Of a DNA stretch of 64,000 nucleotides, positions 49,521-57,995 are shown piece after piece. The stretch comes from Paenibacillus lautus NBRC 15380. GTDB lineage: Bacteria; Bacillota; Bacilli; Paenibacillales; Paenibacillaceae. A program made the position numbers and the translations under genes. Every line of letters starts with the position of its first letter. The stretch's first letter is position 1. The notes under the pieces were generated by a model, which was not told the DNA's origin, made no database searches, and saw only the letters and a program-made list of their open reading frames with translations. Location of the stretch: contig NZ_BIMF01000018.1 of assembly GCF_004000945.1 (NCBI RefSeq), positions 60,042-124,041 of the forward strand. The letters are read 5' to 3'.

Positions 49521-50417
49521 ATGACTGTGATACCCAATCAACAACCATCCTTAATGCTTGTAGACGGGATGGCTTTATTATTTCGTGCTTACTATGCGAC
49601 CGCGTCAAGCGGCTATATCCGTCGAACCAAAGCGGGTATGCCGACCAACGCGATTTACGGCTTCCTGCGGTATATGTGGGATGCTATCGATAAATTTCAG
49701 CCTACCCATGTGGCGTGCTGCTGGGATATGGGCTCAAAAACATTTCGTACAGAGCAATTTGCCTCGTATAAAGGCAATCGTCCGGAAGCGCCGGATGATC
49801 TGGTTCCGCAGTTTTCGTTGGTGCGTGATGTGACGGAATGTCTGGGAATTCCGAATCTGGGCGTCGTGGGCTATGAGGCTGATGATTGCATCGGTACGCT
49901 GGCCAGACGGTATGGGGATAGCATGAATGTCATGATCCTGTCGGGTGACCACGATCTGCTTCAGCTCGTGAACGATTCGACTTCCGTCATTATTATGAAA
50001 AAGGGACACGGCAATTATATGCATTATACTCCGGAAACGTTGTATGCCGAAAAAGGACTTTCCCCAAGACAGGTGATCGATGTGAAAGGCCTGATGGGAG
50101 ATACGAGCGATAATTATCCGGGCGTACGCGGGATTGGTGAGAAAACGGCGGTCAAGCTGATTCAGGAGTATGAATCCGTGGAAGGAATTCTTGCGAATCT
50201 TGATTCGCTGACCAAAGGGGTCCGCACCAAGATCGAGGCGGATCTGGAAATGCTGCATCTGTCCCGGGCTTTGGCCGAAATCCATTGCGAGGTTCCAATG
50301 GAGTGCGAATTGGATCTATGCCGCCTGAGCGTGGATCACGAACGGGCATTAACCAAACTGGAGGAGCTCGAGATGAAGAGCCTCGGCCATCTTTTTGGGG
50401 TGGCGGTGGTTTCCTAG
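49521..50417 (+). CDS. 5'-3' exonuclease (PIN/H3TH, YpcP-like)
   Basis: A 298-residue FEN-like nuclease corresponding to the N-terminal exonuclease domain of DNA polymerase I as a separate protein. Acidic metal ligands appear in LMLVDGMALLFRAYY (Asp15), DMGSKTFRTEQFASYKGNR, GYEADDCIGTLA and SGDHDLLQLV, followed by the helix-three-turn-helix VKGLMGDTSDNYPGVRGIGEKTA. It would remove RNA primers or flaps in replication and repair. GGAGCGATC precedes ATG 49521. modA follows after only 2 nt, an odd functional pairing. Confidence 0.93.
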   Translation: MTVIPNQQPSLMLVDGMALLFRAYYATASSGYIRRTKAGMPTNAIYGFLRYMWDAIDKFQPTHVACCWDMGSKTFRTEQFASYKGNRPEAPDDLVPQFSLVRDVTECLGIPNLGVVGYEADDCIGTLARRYGDSMNVMILSGDHDLLQLVNDSTSVIIMKKGHGNYMHYTPETLYAEKGLSPRQVIDVKGLMGDTSDNYPGVRGIGEKTAVKLIQEYESVEGILANLDSLTKGVRTKIEADLEMLHLSRALAEIHCEVPMECELDLCRLSVDHERALTKLEELEMKSLGHLFGVAVVS

Positions 50418-50419
50418 TC

Positions 50420-51262
50420 ATGTGGAGACCGTTTAATTTCGGAAGAACGTCAATCTTGACCGGGTTGCTGCTTGGGGCCATGCTGCTTCTAATATCCGCA
50501 TGTGCCTCCAACCAGACTCCTTCAACCGATACCACTAAGCAGCCCTCAGGGGCTGAGAAGAAGGTGGAAGTGATTGTTTCGGCAGCAGCAAGCCTAAAAT
50601 CCAGCCTGGAAGAGACCGGACGACGATTTGAAGCAGAGTTTCCGAATGTTACGCTGCGTTATAATTTCGGCGGTTCGGGCTCTCTTGGACAACAGCTCGA
50701 GCAAGGGGCGCCTGTAGATTTGTTTGTATCCGCGGCAACGGAGCCGATGGATCGACTGGTCGAGAAGGGGATCGTACAATCCGATGCGGTTCAGTTCATG
50801 TTTCGGAATGCGTTGGTGCTGATTGAGCCTGTTGGCAAACAGAACGTGAAGCAGTTATCGGATCTGCTCAAACCTGAAGTACGCGTTCTGGCTATCGGGC
50901 AGCCGGATACGGTACCGGCCGGGGAGTATGCGAAGGATGCTCTTCAGAATGAAGGCCTTTGGGATGATGTCGAATCCAAGGCGGTGTATGCCAAGGACGT
51001 GACGCAAGTTCTCGCTTATGTGGAGTCGGGGAATGCGGATGCCGGTTTTGTGTATAAAACCGATCTGAAGAGTTCGACCAAGGCAAAACTTGCGCTTGAG
51101 GTCGACCCGGACAAGCACCAACCGATTGAATATCCTGCAGCGGTTCCCGGTAATGCCAAGCATCCGCAGGAGGCTGAGGCGCTCCTTGAATTTATGCGGA
51201 AGCCCGAGATCAGGGATATCTTCACGGAGGCTGGATTTGAGGTAGCGGAGGCGTCGCCGTGA
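50420..51262 (+). CDS. modA: molybdate ABC transporter, substrate-binding lipoprotein
   Basis: A 280-residue lipoprotein with lipobox ISAC (Cys28). The binding domain follows: VIVSAAASLKSSLEETGRRFE, YNFGGSGSLGQQLEQGAPVDLFVSA, a hinge, and VYAKDVTQVLAYVESGNADAGFVYKTD, all typical of ModA. It captures molybdate or tungstate outside the cell for ModB. The start at 50420 is right after the exonuclease stop; the in-frame extension back to 50285 lies inside that gene and would bury the signal peptide. The four-base overlap with modB indicates coupling. Confidence 0.93.
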   Translation: MWRPFNFGRTSILTGLLLGAMLLLISACASNQTPSTDTTKQPSGAEKKVEVIVSAAASLKSSLEETGRRFEAEFPNVTLRYNFGGSGSLGQQLEQGAPVDLFVSAATEPMDRLVEKGIVQSDAVQFMFRNALVLIEPVGKQNVKQLSDLLKPEVRVLAIGQPDTVPAGEYAKDALQNEGLWDDVESKAVYAKDVTQVLAYVESGNADAGFVYKTDLKSSTKAKLALEVDPDKHQPIEYPAAVPGNAKHPQEAEALLEFMRKPEIRDIFTEAGFEVAEASP

Positions 51263-51942
51263 CCACGACCGAAATGTTCTGGATGCCGGTATGGCTGTCG
51301 ATAAAAACATCACTGCTGTCCAGCATCATTGCCTTTATACTGGGATCAGCGGCGGCACGCTGGATGTCCCGGCGCGCGTTTGTCGGCAAAACGGCCGTCG
51401 AAACGCTGCTGATGCTTCCGCTTGTGCTTCCGCCTACGGTGGTAGGCTTTCTTTTGCTTGTAATGCTGGGCAGAAACAGCTGGATCGGCGCAGCCGTCGA
51501 ATGGCTGTTTGCCAAGCCCGTCATATTTAGCTGGGGTGCTGCTGTCATAGCGGCTATTGTGGTTTCATTTCCGCTTGTATATCAGAGCATGCGGGTGGGC
51601 TTCGAATCCGTGGATCCGGAGCTTGAGGATTCGGCGCGATCGGCCGGAGCCGGTGAATGGCAGGTGCTTCGCTGGATTACGCTGCCGCTGGTCCGCAGGG
51701 CAGGCGTATCGGCGTTCATTCTGGCTTTTGCCAGAGGCTTGGGCGAGTTTGGGGCAACCTGGATGGTTGCAGGCAATATACCGGGCGTCACGCAAACGCT
51801 GCCCACGGCGATTTACGTTGCGGTTAGCAATGGCGAAAGCGGGCTGGCATGGGCGTGGACGGCGGTCATTATTTTGTTCTCATGGCTGTTACTCGCCGCG
51901 TCAGGAACGGGCAGAAGCAGAGAAAGCGGCAGGCAGACTTGA
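51259..51942 (+). CDS. modB: molybdate ABC transporter, permease
   Basis: A 227-residue membrane protein with about five helices (~10-30, 45-68, 86-108, 135-155, 196-216). The EAA loop is visible as DSARSAGAGEWQVLRWITLPL. GTG 51259 overlaps the modA TGA by four bases (GTGA). The ATPase subunit gene modC does not follow; the next gene is a sugar kinase on the same strand after 94 nt. The transporter must borrow an ATPase encoded elsewhere, or modC has been lost. Confidence 0.92.
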   Translation: MTTTEMFWMPVWLSIKTSLLSSIIAFILGSAAARWMSRRAFVGKTAVETLLMLPLVLPPTVVGFLLLVMLGRNSWIGAAVEWLFAKPVIFSWGAAVIAAIVVSFPLVYQSMRVGFESVDPELEDSARSAGAGEWQVLRWITLPLVRRAGVSAFILAFARGLGEFGATWMVAGNIPGVTQTLPTAIYVAVSNGESGLAWAWTAVIILFSWLLLAASGTGRSRESGRQT

Positions 51943-52036
51943 CGGGAGCACAATGTTTACATATGCTTCGAATAGAGCTTGTTAGCAACCAAATAGAGAA
52001 CAAGGCACAGCACATCGTGGAGAGGATGGAAGAAGC

Positions 52037-52933
52037 ATGAGTTTACTTGGAGCAATTGAAGCAGGAGGAACCAAGTTCGTTTGCGGCGTGGGTATGGAGG
52101 ATGGAACGGTTGTGGAGCGAGTGAGCTTCCCGACAACAACCCCGGAAGAGACCATGGCAAACGTCTTTAACTTTTTTGCTGATAAGGATATAGAGTCGAT
52201 CGGAGTCGGTTCTTTCGGACCGATTGATCCGGTGAAGGGCAGCCCGACTTATGGCTGCATTACAACGACACCGAAGCCGCATTGGAGCAATTACAATATT
52301 GTCAAAGCATTGGAAGAGCGTTTTCATGTTCCGATTGGATTTGATACCGATGTAAACGGAGCAGCTCTTGGAGAATATACATGGGGCGCTGCCCAGGGAC
52401 TGGATAGCTGTCTGTATATCACCATCGGAACGGGAGTAGGAGCAGGCGCCGTGGTAGCTGGTGAATTGATCCACGGCTTGTCTCATCCGGAGATGGGGCA
52501 TATTTATGTGCGCCGTCATCCGGAAGACCGGTATGAAGGGACCTGTCCTTATCACGCCGACTGTCTGGAGGGGCTTGCAGCCGGACCATCCCTTGGCAAA
52601 CGTTGGGGAGTTCCCGGCGTGGAATTGACGCCGGATCATCCGGCTTGGGAGATGGAAGCTTATTATCTGGCTCAAGCGCTGATGAATTATGTCCTCATTC
52701 TGTCCCCCCAGCGTATTGTGATGGGCGGAGGCGTTATGAAGCAGGAGCAGCTGTTCCCGCTGATCCGCACGAAGCTTCAGGAGCTGCTGGCCGGATATGT
52801 TCAGCATCCAAGCCTTCATGACGGGATTGATCAATTCATCGTTCCGCCGATGCTCGGCGATAATGCGGGGCTCTGCGGCGCATTGGCGTTGGCCAAGCTG
52901 GCAGTAGATGAGGCCAAGAGCGTTCAGGCTTAA
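52037..52933 (+). CDS. ROK-family fructokinase
   Basis: A 298-residue sugar kinase phosphorylating fructose (or another hexose) with ATP. GAIEAGGTKFVCGVG (5-19) is the phosphate loop, GSFGPIDP the sugar site, and IGTGVGAGAVVAGELIHG with the zinc-binding HPEMGHIYVRRHPED...CPYHADCLEGLAAGPS segment marks ROK fructokinases such as Bacillus GmuE/YdhR. A weak GGAAGAAGC precedes the ATG. No transporter or sugar-catabolic gene is adjacent. Confidence 0.92.
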   Translation: MSLLGAIEAGGTKFVCGVGMEDGTVVERVSFPTTTPEETMANVFNFFADKDIESIGVGSFGPIDPVKGSPTYGCITTTPKPHWSNYNIVKALEERFHVPIGFDTDVNGAALGEYTWGAAQGLDSCLYITIGTGVGAGAVVAGELIHGLSHPEMGHIYVRRHPEDRYEGTCPYHADCLEGLAAGPSLGKRWGVPGVELTPDHPAWEMEAYYLAQALMNYVLILSPQRIVMGGGVMKQEQLFPLIRTKLQELLAGYVQHPSLHDGIDQFIVPPMLGDNAGLCGALALAKLAVDEAKSVQA

Positions 52934-53032
52934 CCTTATTTCTTAATTTCTTATATAGAGTGAGCCAAAATTGATTTGATTTTATTACAGATTATGGTAT
53001 TATGGTTTCAACAGTATAACGTATGGAACGGG

Positions 53033-53076
53033 AAGCACCTTTCTTTGTCGCTGCGGCGGAGGAGAGGTGCTTTTTT
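53033..53076 (+). terminator. terminator of the fructokinase gene
   Basis: AAGCACCT (53033-53040) pairs with AGGTGCTT (53065-53072), T-run follows; an inner CGCTGCGGCG loop region lies between. Confidence 0.8.
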
Positions 53077-53125
53077 GCGTTGTGCCATCGTTGTGCTGAA
53101 TGCTTAAACGGGAGGTATTCGAGGG

Positions 53126-54151
53126 ATGCAAATTGTGTTCATGAATCAGATGAGCGGAGCGGATGAGTCAGGTCATCTCCGTTCTGCTCAAGTATGGATC
53201 GGTGAGGAAGAGGGGGGATGGCAGCTCGGTTGGCGGAATATGGATCCGGACGGTGAAGTATCCGATGAGGAGTGGTATGAAGGAAATTCATGGAATGAGT
53301 TATTATGCGTGTACCGACATCAATTAGCGAAGAAGCTTGGAGAGGGCTTCCGGCCGCTTGTTGAGGGGGTATTCCATGAACCGGGAGAGACGGGAGGCAA
53401 GAATCTTGGTGTGCAGAAGCTGCAGTGCTACAGTGAGCTGTATGGCTCGGAGGAGCTGTACACGGAGCTGTGTGCCTGGCGCAGGAGAAAGGCGGCCTCC
53501 GGAAGAAAAGCCCCTTACTTCATTGCCAGCAATCGGGTGCTGCGCATGATTAGCGCTTTCATCCCCCAGAATGAGGAAGAGCTGCTGCAGCTTCCGGGAA
53601 TCGGGGTCAGCAAGGCCTCGGAGCATGGGGCGGAGTGGCTGGAGATCACGACGAAAATCGAGCGAACCACAACCTTTCCATTGGATTGGGTTTATAAGCA
53701 GCTGCAGGAAGAAGTGTTCTTGTCCTGGCTGTATAAACAGAAGGAGCAGCGCTACAAGCAAGAGCTGGACCGCTTCCGAATCCGTCGTACGATGCTGCTT
53801 GGCATAGCAGAAGGAGCGTCGCTGACCCAGCTGGAAGAGCGCACCTCATTATCTCGTCGGGATTTGGTTGAGGAATTGGAGGGGCTCGAGAAGGAAGGTT
53901 ATGACACCGAGCAGCTGCTGGAGGTAGAATTGAATACGATGACGGCTTCAGAGCAGGCGACGGTATGGAAGGCTTTTGAAGAGCTGGGCGATACGTTTCT
54001 TAAACCGGTATTACAACGGGTATATGGAGAAGGACAAGCCCGGAATGGAGAGGTAGAAGAGATTGGCGGAACGGAGAAGCTGTATGAGCGGCTGCGCCTG
54101 ATACGGATTCGCTTCCGGCGGGAAGAGCCTGGCAAAGCGAACGCAGGCTAA
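53126..54151 (+). CDS. HRDC-domain protein
   Basis: A 341-residue protein with an HRDC domain at ~107-180 (ELYTELCAWRRRKAASGRKAPYFIAS split, then LLQLPGIGVSKASEHGAEWL), the nucleic-acid-binding module of RecQ helicases and RNase D. The C-terminal part (~200-330) contains a possible helix-turn-helix (ASLTQLEERTSLSRRDLVEEL) like the RQC/HTH_40 region that follows HRDC in RecQ. There is no helicase or nuclease domain, so it looks like a RecQ C-terminal half standing alone. GGGAGGTATTCGAGGG precedes the ATG. Probably acts on DNA or RNA; its partner is unknown. Confidence 0.85.
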   Translation: MQIVFMNQMSGADESGHLRSAQVWIGEEEGGWQLGWRNMDPDGEVSDEEWYEGNSWNELLCVYRHQLAKKLGEGFRPLVEGVFHEPGETGGKNLGVQKLQCYSELYGSEELYTELCAWRRRKAASGRKAPYFIASNRVLRMISAFIPQNEEELLQLPGIGVSKASEHGAEWLEITTKIERTTTFPLDWVYKQLQEEVFLSWLYKQKEQRYKQELDRFRIRRTMLLGIAEGASLTQLEERTSLSRRDLVEELEGLEKEGYDTEQLLEVELNTMTASEQATVWKAFEELGDTFLKPVLQRVYGEGQARNGEVEEIGGTEKLYERLRLIRIRFRREEPGKANAG

Positions 54152-54164
54152 TCCGCACGAACGA

Positions 54165-54206
54165 AATCAGGACGGATTTCCTTGGGCAAGGAGATCCGTC
54201 CTGATT
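54165..54206. terminator. bidirectional terminator, perfect 13-bp arms
   Basis: AATCAGGACGGAT (54165-54177) is fully complementary to ATCCGTCCTGATT (54194-54206), with an inner TCCTT/AAGGA stem. It separates convergent HRDC and corA genes. Confidence 0.85.
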
Positions 54207-54228
54207 CTGTCTGTGGTGCTGTGGTATT

Positions 54229-55164
54229 TCATATCCAGTCCTTTTTGCGGAACAGATAAAACATGAGGGCACCGGCAGAAATCATGATGCCTATAACCAC
54301 ATAATAAGAATATTCCCAGTGAAGCTCAGGCATATTGTCAAAGTTCATGCCGTAGATGCCCGTAATCAGCGTCAGTGGAATAAAGATCGTTGTAATGGCG
54401 GTAAACACACGCATGATTTCATTGGCCCGATTGGCGATACTGGATTGGTAAGCCTCTCGAAGGTTGCCCATGAGATCCCGGTAGGTCTCGAAGGTTTCGG
54501 AAATTTTCACGGCATTTTCATAGATATCGCTGAAATATTTCTGCAGCTGGTCATCGATCAGCCGGAGATCTTTTTTGTTAAGTGTATTGATAACTTCCTT
54601 TTGCGGTCCAAGCACCTTTTTCAACCAAAGAATCTCGCTTCGCAGACCGATAATCTCGCTTAAGTGTGATTTTTTGGTATGCATCAGGATGTCTTCCTCC
54701 AGCTTTTCAATCCGCGCCTCGATGCGGTCCCCGACGGAGAAATAGTTGTCCGTGACAAGGTCGATCAAGAGGTAAAGGAAGCGGTCAGGCGTGCTGACTT
54801 CGTCCTCCCAGAGAAGCGGCTTAACGGTGCGAAGCTCGTGGATCTTTTGCTTGGTTACCGTAATAATAAAATGTCTGCCCAGGAAAACATTCAATGCCCG
54901 AAGGAAAATCTCTTCGTCGTCAAACCGGATGCTGTTCACGACGATAAAATAGTGGTTCTCGTATATTTCAATTTTGGGACGCTGCTCCTCTTCGCTGAGG
55001 CAGTCCTCCACCGCAAGATCATGCAGGGAGAAGAGGGGCTGCAGTTCGGCTAAATCATCCACGTCCGCATCCAGCCAGTAGAAGCCGCTGGCCGGAGGTG
55101 TCAGCGTCATTTCGATGTCATCAATAGGGGTAAATACGCCCGAATCGACCAACCGGATTTTCAT
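54229..55164 (-). CDS. corA: CorA-type magnesium/cobalt transporter
   Basis: A 311-residue CorA homologue forming a pentameric divalent-cation channel. The long N-terminal cytoplasmic domain (~1-245) is acidic and helical. Two C-terminal helices follow (~250-272 and ~284-304) with the selectivity motif GMN in GIYGMNFDNMP after the first, and a basic end (FRKKDWI). AAAGGAGTG precedes the ATG. No M-box riboswitch is seen in its upstream region. Monocistronic. Confidence 0.93.
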   Translation of the reverse strand: MKIRLVDSGVFTPIDDIEMTLTPPASGFYWLDADVDDLAELQPLFSLHDLAVEDCLSEEEQRPKIEIYENHYFIVVNSIRFDDEEIFLRALNVFLGRHFIITVTKQKIHELRTVKPLLWEDEVSTPDRFLYLLIDLVTDNYFSVGDRIEARIEKLEEDILMHTKKSHLSEIIGLRSEILWLKKVLGPQKEVINTLNKKDLRLIDDQLQKYFSDIYENAVKISETFETYRDLMGNLREAYQSSIANRANEIMRVFTAITTIFIPLTLITGIYGMNFDNMPELHWEYSYYVVIGIMISAGALMFYLFRKKDWI

Positions 55165-55249
55165 CTGATATCACTCCTTTGTCAAATACAAACTGCTTGG
55201 TTAAGCAGTAAAGGCACAGGATATCAGCCCACCGGTATACGGGCATGAT

Positions 55250-55375
55250 TCAAGGAAGGTTAGAATACGATAAAAGCGCATGAAAAATAACGCCGCCCTC
55301 TGCCGGTAAGCTGATCTTAATCCTATGCGGTTGTGCGTCTTGTGCATCCAGTTTCTGGCTCGGGTCACCGTCCAT
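55250..55375 (-). CDS. possible small protein (41 aa)
   Basis: ATG 55375 to TGA 55252-55250 on the minus strand encodes a 41-residue polar protein beginning MDGDPSQKLDAQDAQ. GAGGTG lies 9 nt upstream, the only strong argument for it. No family is recognised. It lies in a ~440-bp gap (55165-55605) that otherwise contains the met promoter and no other gene. May be spurious. Confidence 0.35.
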   Translation of the reverse strand: MDGDPSQKLDAQDAQPHRIKISLPAEGGVIFHALLSYSNLP

Positions 55376-55533
55376 CTTCCATGTCACCTCTTTCATACTC
55401 GGTTTTAAACAGCACTTGTCTAGTATAACGCCGGGTGTAGGACCTTTCAAGTTGAAAATCCGGTGCAATCAAGGGCCATTTGTACAGGGTATGGAAACCT
55501 CCGGTGAAGTGTGACGGACTTATGAAAAGGTTC

Positions 55534-55562
55534 TTGACGAAAAATTGGGAATGATTTAAAGT
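55534..55562 (+). promoter_or_regulatory. sigma-A promoter for the met operon
   Basis: TTGACG (55534-55539), 17-nt spacer, TAAAGT (55557-55562), ~45 bp ahead of the riboswitch. Confidence 0.6.
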
Positions 55563-55605
55563 AAGTATCAATTACGAACCATTTAAGACAACTGAATAAA
55601 GCGAA

Positions 55606-55737
55606 ATCTTATCAAGAGCAGGTGGAGGGACTAGCCCTATGAAACCCGGCAACCGGCGGCAACATCGCACGGTGCTAATTCTTGCAGGAGATACGACGCT
55701 TCTTCGAAGCCGTTGTATAGTCTGACAGATGAGAGAG
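55606..55737 (+). promoter_or_regulatory. SAM riboswitch (S-box, SAM-I)
   Basis: The conserved blocks appear in order: CTTATCAAGAGCAGGTGGAG, GGGACTAGCCCTATGAAACC, CGGCAACC, GGTGCTAATTCTTGC, and CTGACAGATGAGAG closing P1. It is followed by a terminator at 55762-55792. High SAM should switch off metA-metI-metC. Confidence 0.96.
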
Positions 55738-55761
55738 GCGCATTGTGATACGTATATGATG

Positions 55762-55792
55762 ACCTTTCTCTACTTCGAGAAAGGTTTTCTTG
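55762..55792 (+). terminator. S-box terminator
   Basis: ACCTTTCTC and GAGAAAGGT arms around a TACTTC loop, then TTTTCTTG. Confidence 0.85.
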
Positions 55793-55868
55793 CGTTTATA
55801 CAGTCTAACGCTCTTTCTCACAGCTTTTTATGGATGTATCATTTCATATTTCGAAGGAGTGAGCCACA

Positions 55869-56786
55869 ATGCCAATTAAAATTCCGGATGCCTTGCCGGC
55901 AAAGGAAGTTCTGGCTGGAGAAAACATTTTTGTCATGGATGAGAGTCATGCATTTCATCAGGATATCCGCCCATTGCGGATTGCTATTCTGAACTTGATG
56001 CCAACCAAGGAAACGACGGAGACCCAGCTGCTGCGATTGATCGGTAACTCCCCGCTCCAGGTGGATGTTGTTCTTCTTCATCCGAGTTCCCACGTTTCGA
56101 AGAATACGTCGGCTGAGCACCTGAAATCATTTTACAAAACCTTTGAAGAAGTGAAGAACCGTCGTTTTGACGGCATGATCATTACAGGAGCTCCAGTCGA
56201 GCAGTTGGAGTTTGAAGAAGTGAATTATTGGGATGAGCTTACTGAAATTTTTGAATGGACCAAGACGCATGTGACCTCCACGCTCCATATTTGCTGGGCA
56301 TCGCAGGCCGGGCTTTATTATCATTACGGCGTGCCAAAATACAGCCTCGAGGAAAAATGCTTTGGCGTATTTCCACATACGATCAATGAAGCGTGTACCA
56401 AGCTGCTCCGCGGCTTTGACGAAATGTTCTTTGTTCCGCATTCCCGTCATACGGAAGTTCGGCGCGAAGACATTACAGGTGTTGATGATTTGGTCATCCT
56501 GTCCGAGTCCGAGGAAGCAGGAATTTATTTGGTATCCAGCCGGGATGGAAAGCAGATTTTTGCCACAGGGCATTCCGAATATGATGCGGACTCTCTGAAA
56601 TGGGAGTATGACCGGGACGTTGCCAAAGGAATGGATATCGCGCTGCCGCGCAACTATTACCCGAATGATGATCCAACAAGGACGCCTCCGTCCATCTGGC
56701 GCGCGCATGCAAACTTATTATTTACTAATTGGCTCAATTACTATGTATATCAGGAAACGCCGTACGATATTGGTCCGCAAATATAG
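55869..56786 (+). CDS. metA: homoserine O-acetyltransferase (MetA type)
   Basis: First step of methionine synthesis: acylates homoserine. The 305-residue MetA-fold protein has catalytic Cys142 in LHICWASQAG, His235 and Glu237 in TGHSEYD. Residue 111 is Glu (GAPVEQLEF), the position reported to shift MetA proteins from succinyl-CoA (Gly) to acetyl-CoA (Glu), so an O-acetyltransferase is predicted despite the succinyltransferase family name. GAAGGAGTG precedes the ATG. First gene of the SAM-riboswitch-controlled operon; metI follows after 24 nt. Confidence 0.95.
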   Translation: MPIKIPDALPAKEVLAGENIFVMDESHAFHQDIRPLRIAILNLMPTKETTETQLLRLIGNSPLQVDVVLLHPSSHVSKNTSAEHLKSFYKTFEEVKNRRFDGMIITGAPVEQLEFEEVNYWDELTEIFEWTKTHVTSTLHICWASQAGLYYHYGVPKYSLEEKCFGVFPHTINEACTKLLRGFDEMFFVPHSRHTEVRREDITGVDDLVILSESEEAGIYLVSSRDGKQIFATGHSEYDADSLKWEYDRDVAKGMDIALPRNYYPNDDPTRTPPSIWRAHANLLFTNWLNYYVYQETPYDIGPQI

Positions 56787-56810
56787 CAGTACACGGGAGG
56801 AGAGTTTGTG

Positions 56811-57995
56811 ATGGAGAAGAAACCTTTGAATATAGAGAGCAGGCTGGCACAGATCGGGTCGGTGCAAGAACCGGTAACCGGAGCCGTTAATTTTCCGATT
56901 TATCAGGCTACGGCGTACCGCCATCCCAAATTAGGCCAGAGCACGGGGTTTGATTATGCTCGTACGAAAAATCCGACCCGGTCGGTATTGGAGGATGCCT
57001 GCGCCGAGCTGGAATCCGGTGATGCCGGCTTTGCTTGCAGCTCGGGCATGGCTGCCCTTCAGACGATTTTTGCTTTGTTCGGCCAAGGGGATCATCTGAT
57101 TGTATCGCTGGATCTGTATGGTGGGACGTATAGGCTGCTGGAGCGGATTATGTCCAAGTTCGGCGTAACGGCTACGTACGTCGATACAAATGACCTGGAT
57201 GCCCTGGAAGGGTCAAGACAGCCCAACACGAAGGCTGTCTTTATCGAAACGCCGACCAATCCACTTATGATGATTACGGATATCGAAGCCGTCTGTACGT
57301 GGGCAAGGCGCCATCAACTGATCAGCATCGTCGATAATACGCTTTTGACTCCATATTTCCAAAGACCCATCGAGCTTGGGGCGGATATCGTCATACATAG
57401 CGCCACCAAATATTTGGGAGGACATAACGATGTGCTGGCGGGTATCATCGTAACGAAGGGCAAGGAATTATCGGAGGAGATGGCTTTCCTTCATAACTCC
57501 ATCGGCGCGGTGTTAAGCCCGACCGATTCCTATCAGCTGATGAGAGGCATGAAGACGCTTGCGCTGCGCATGGATCGGCACGAAACGAATGCAACCGCAG
57601 TGGCAACCTTTTTGACAACTCACCCGGCGATCGGCGAGGTGTATTACCCTGCTCTGCCGGATCATCCGGGGCATGAGATCCAGAATCGCCAATCCAGCGG
57701 CAACACGGGCATCTTCTCCTTTAAGGTGAAGGACGCCCGCTATGTCGAGCCGGTGCTGCGGCACATCAAGCTGATTGCGTTCGCAGAAAGCCTCGGAGGC
57801 GTCGAGTCTCTGATGACATACCCTGCCGTCCAGACCCATGCGGACATCCCGCTTGAAATTCGGGAAGCGATCGGTGTGGATGACCGCTTGCTCCGGTTCT
57901 CGGTCGGCATCGAGCATGCAGATGACCTGATCGAGGATTTGGATGCTGCGCTGGGCGCAGCTATGGCTGAAGTGGAAGGGAGCACGGGAGAATGA
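56811..57995 (+). CDS. metI: cystathionine gamma-synthase / O-acetylhomoserine thiolyase (MetI)
   Basis: A 394-residue PLP enzyme of the Cys/Met metabolism family. It condenses O-acetylhomoserine with cysteine (or sulfide). PLP Lys200 lies in SATKYLGGHND; ARTKNPTRSVLEDACAELE and SSGMAALQTIF are the family blocks. ATG 56811 is preferred over the adjacent GTG 56808 by spacing from GGGAGGAG. metC begins within its stop codon. The pairing with metC and S-box control supports MetI over a cystathionine gamma-lyase. Confidence 0.9.
   Translation: MEKKPLNIESRLAQIGSVQEPVTGAVNFPIYQATAYRHPKLGQSTGFDYARTKNPTRSVLEDACAELESGDAGFACSSGMAALQTIFALFGQGDHLIVSLDLYGGTYRLLERIMSKFGVTATYVDTNDLDALEGSRQPNTKAVFIETPTNPLMMITDIEAVCTWARRHQLISIVDNTLLTPYFQRPIELGADIVIHSATKYLGGHNDVLAGIIVTKGKELSEEMAFLHNSIGAVLSPTDSYQLMRGMKTLALRMDRHETNATAVATFLTTHPAIGEVYYPALPDHPGHEIQNRQSSGNTGIFSFKVKDARYVEPVLRHIKLIAFAESLGGVESLMTYPAVQTHADIPLEIREAIGVDDRLLRFSVGIEHADDLIEDLDAALGAAMAEVEGSTGE

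Noticed and set aside
55365..55571. 68-codon minus-strand frame upstream of the met operon
   Set aside because: It runs antisense across the met promoter, has no ribosome site and competes with the shorter 41-aa frame.
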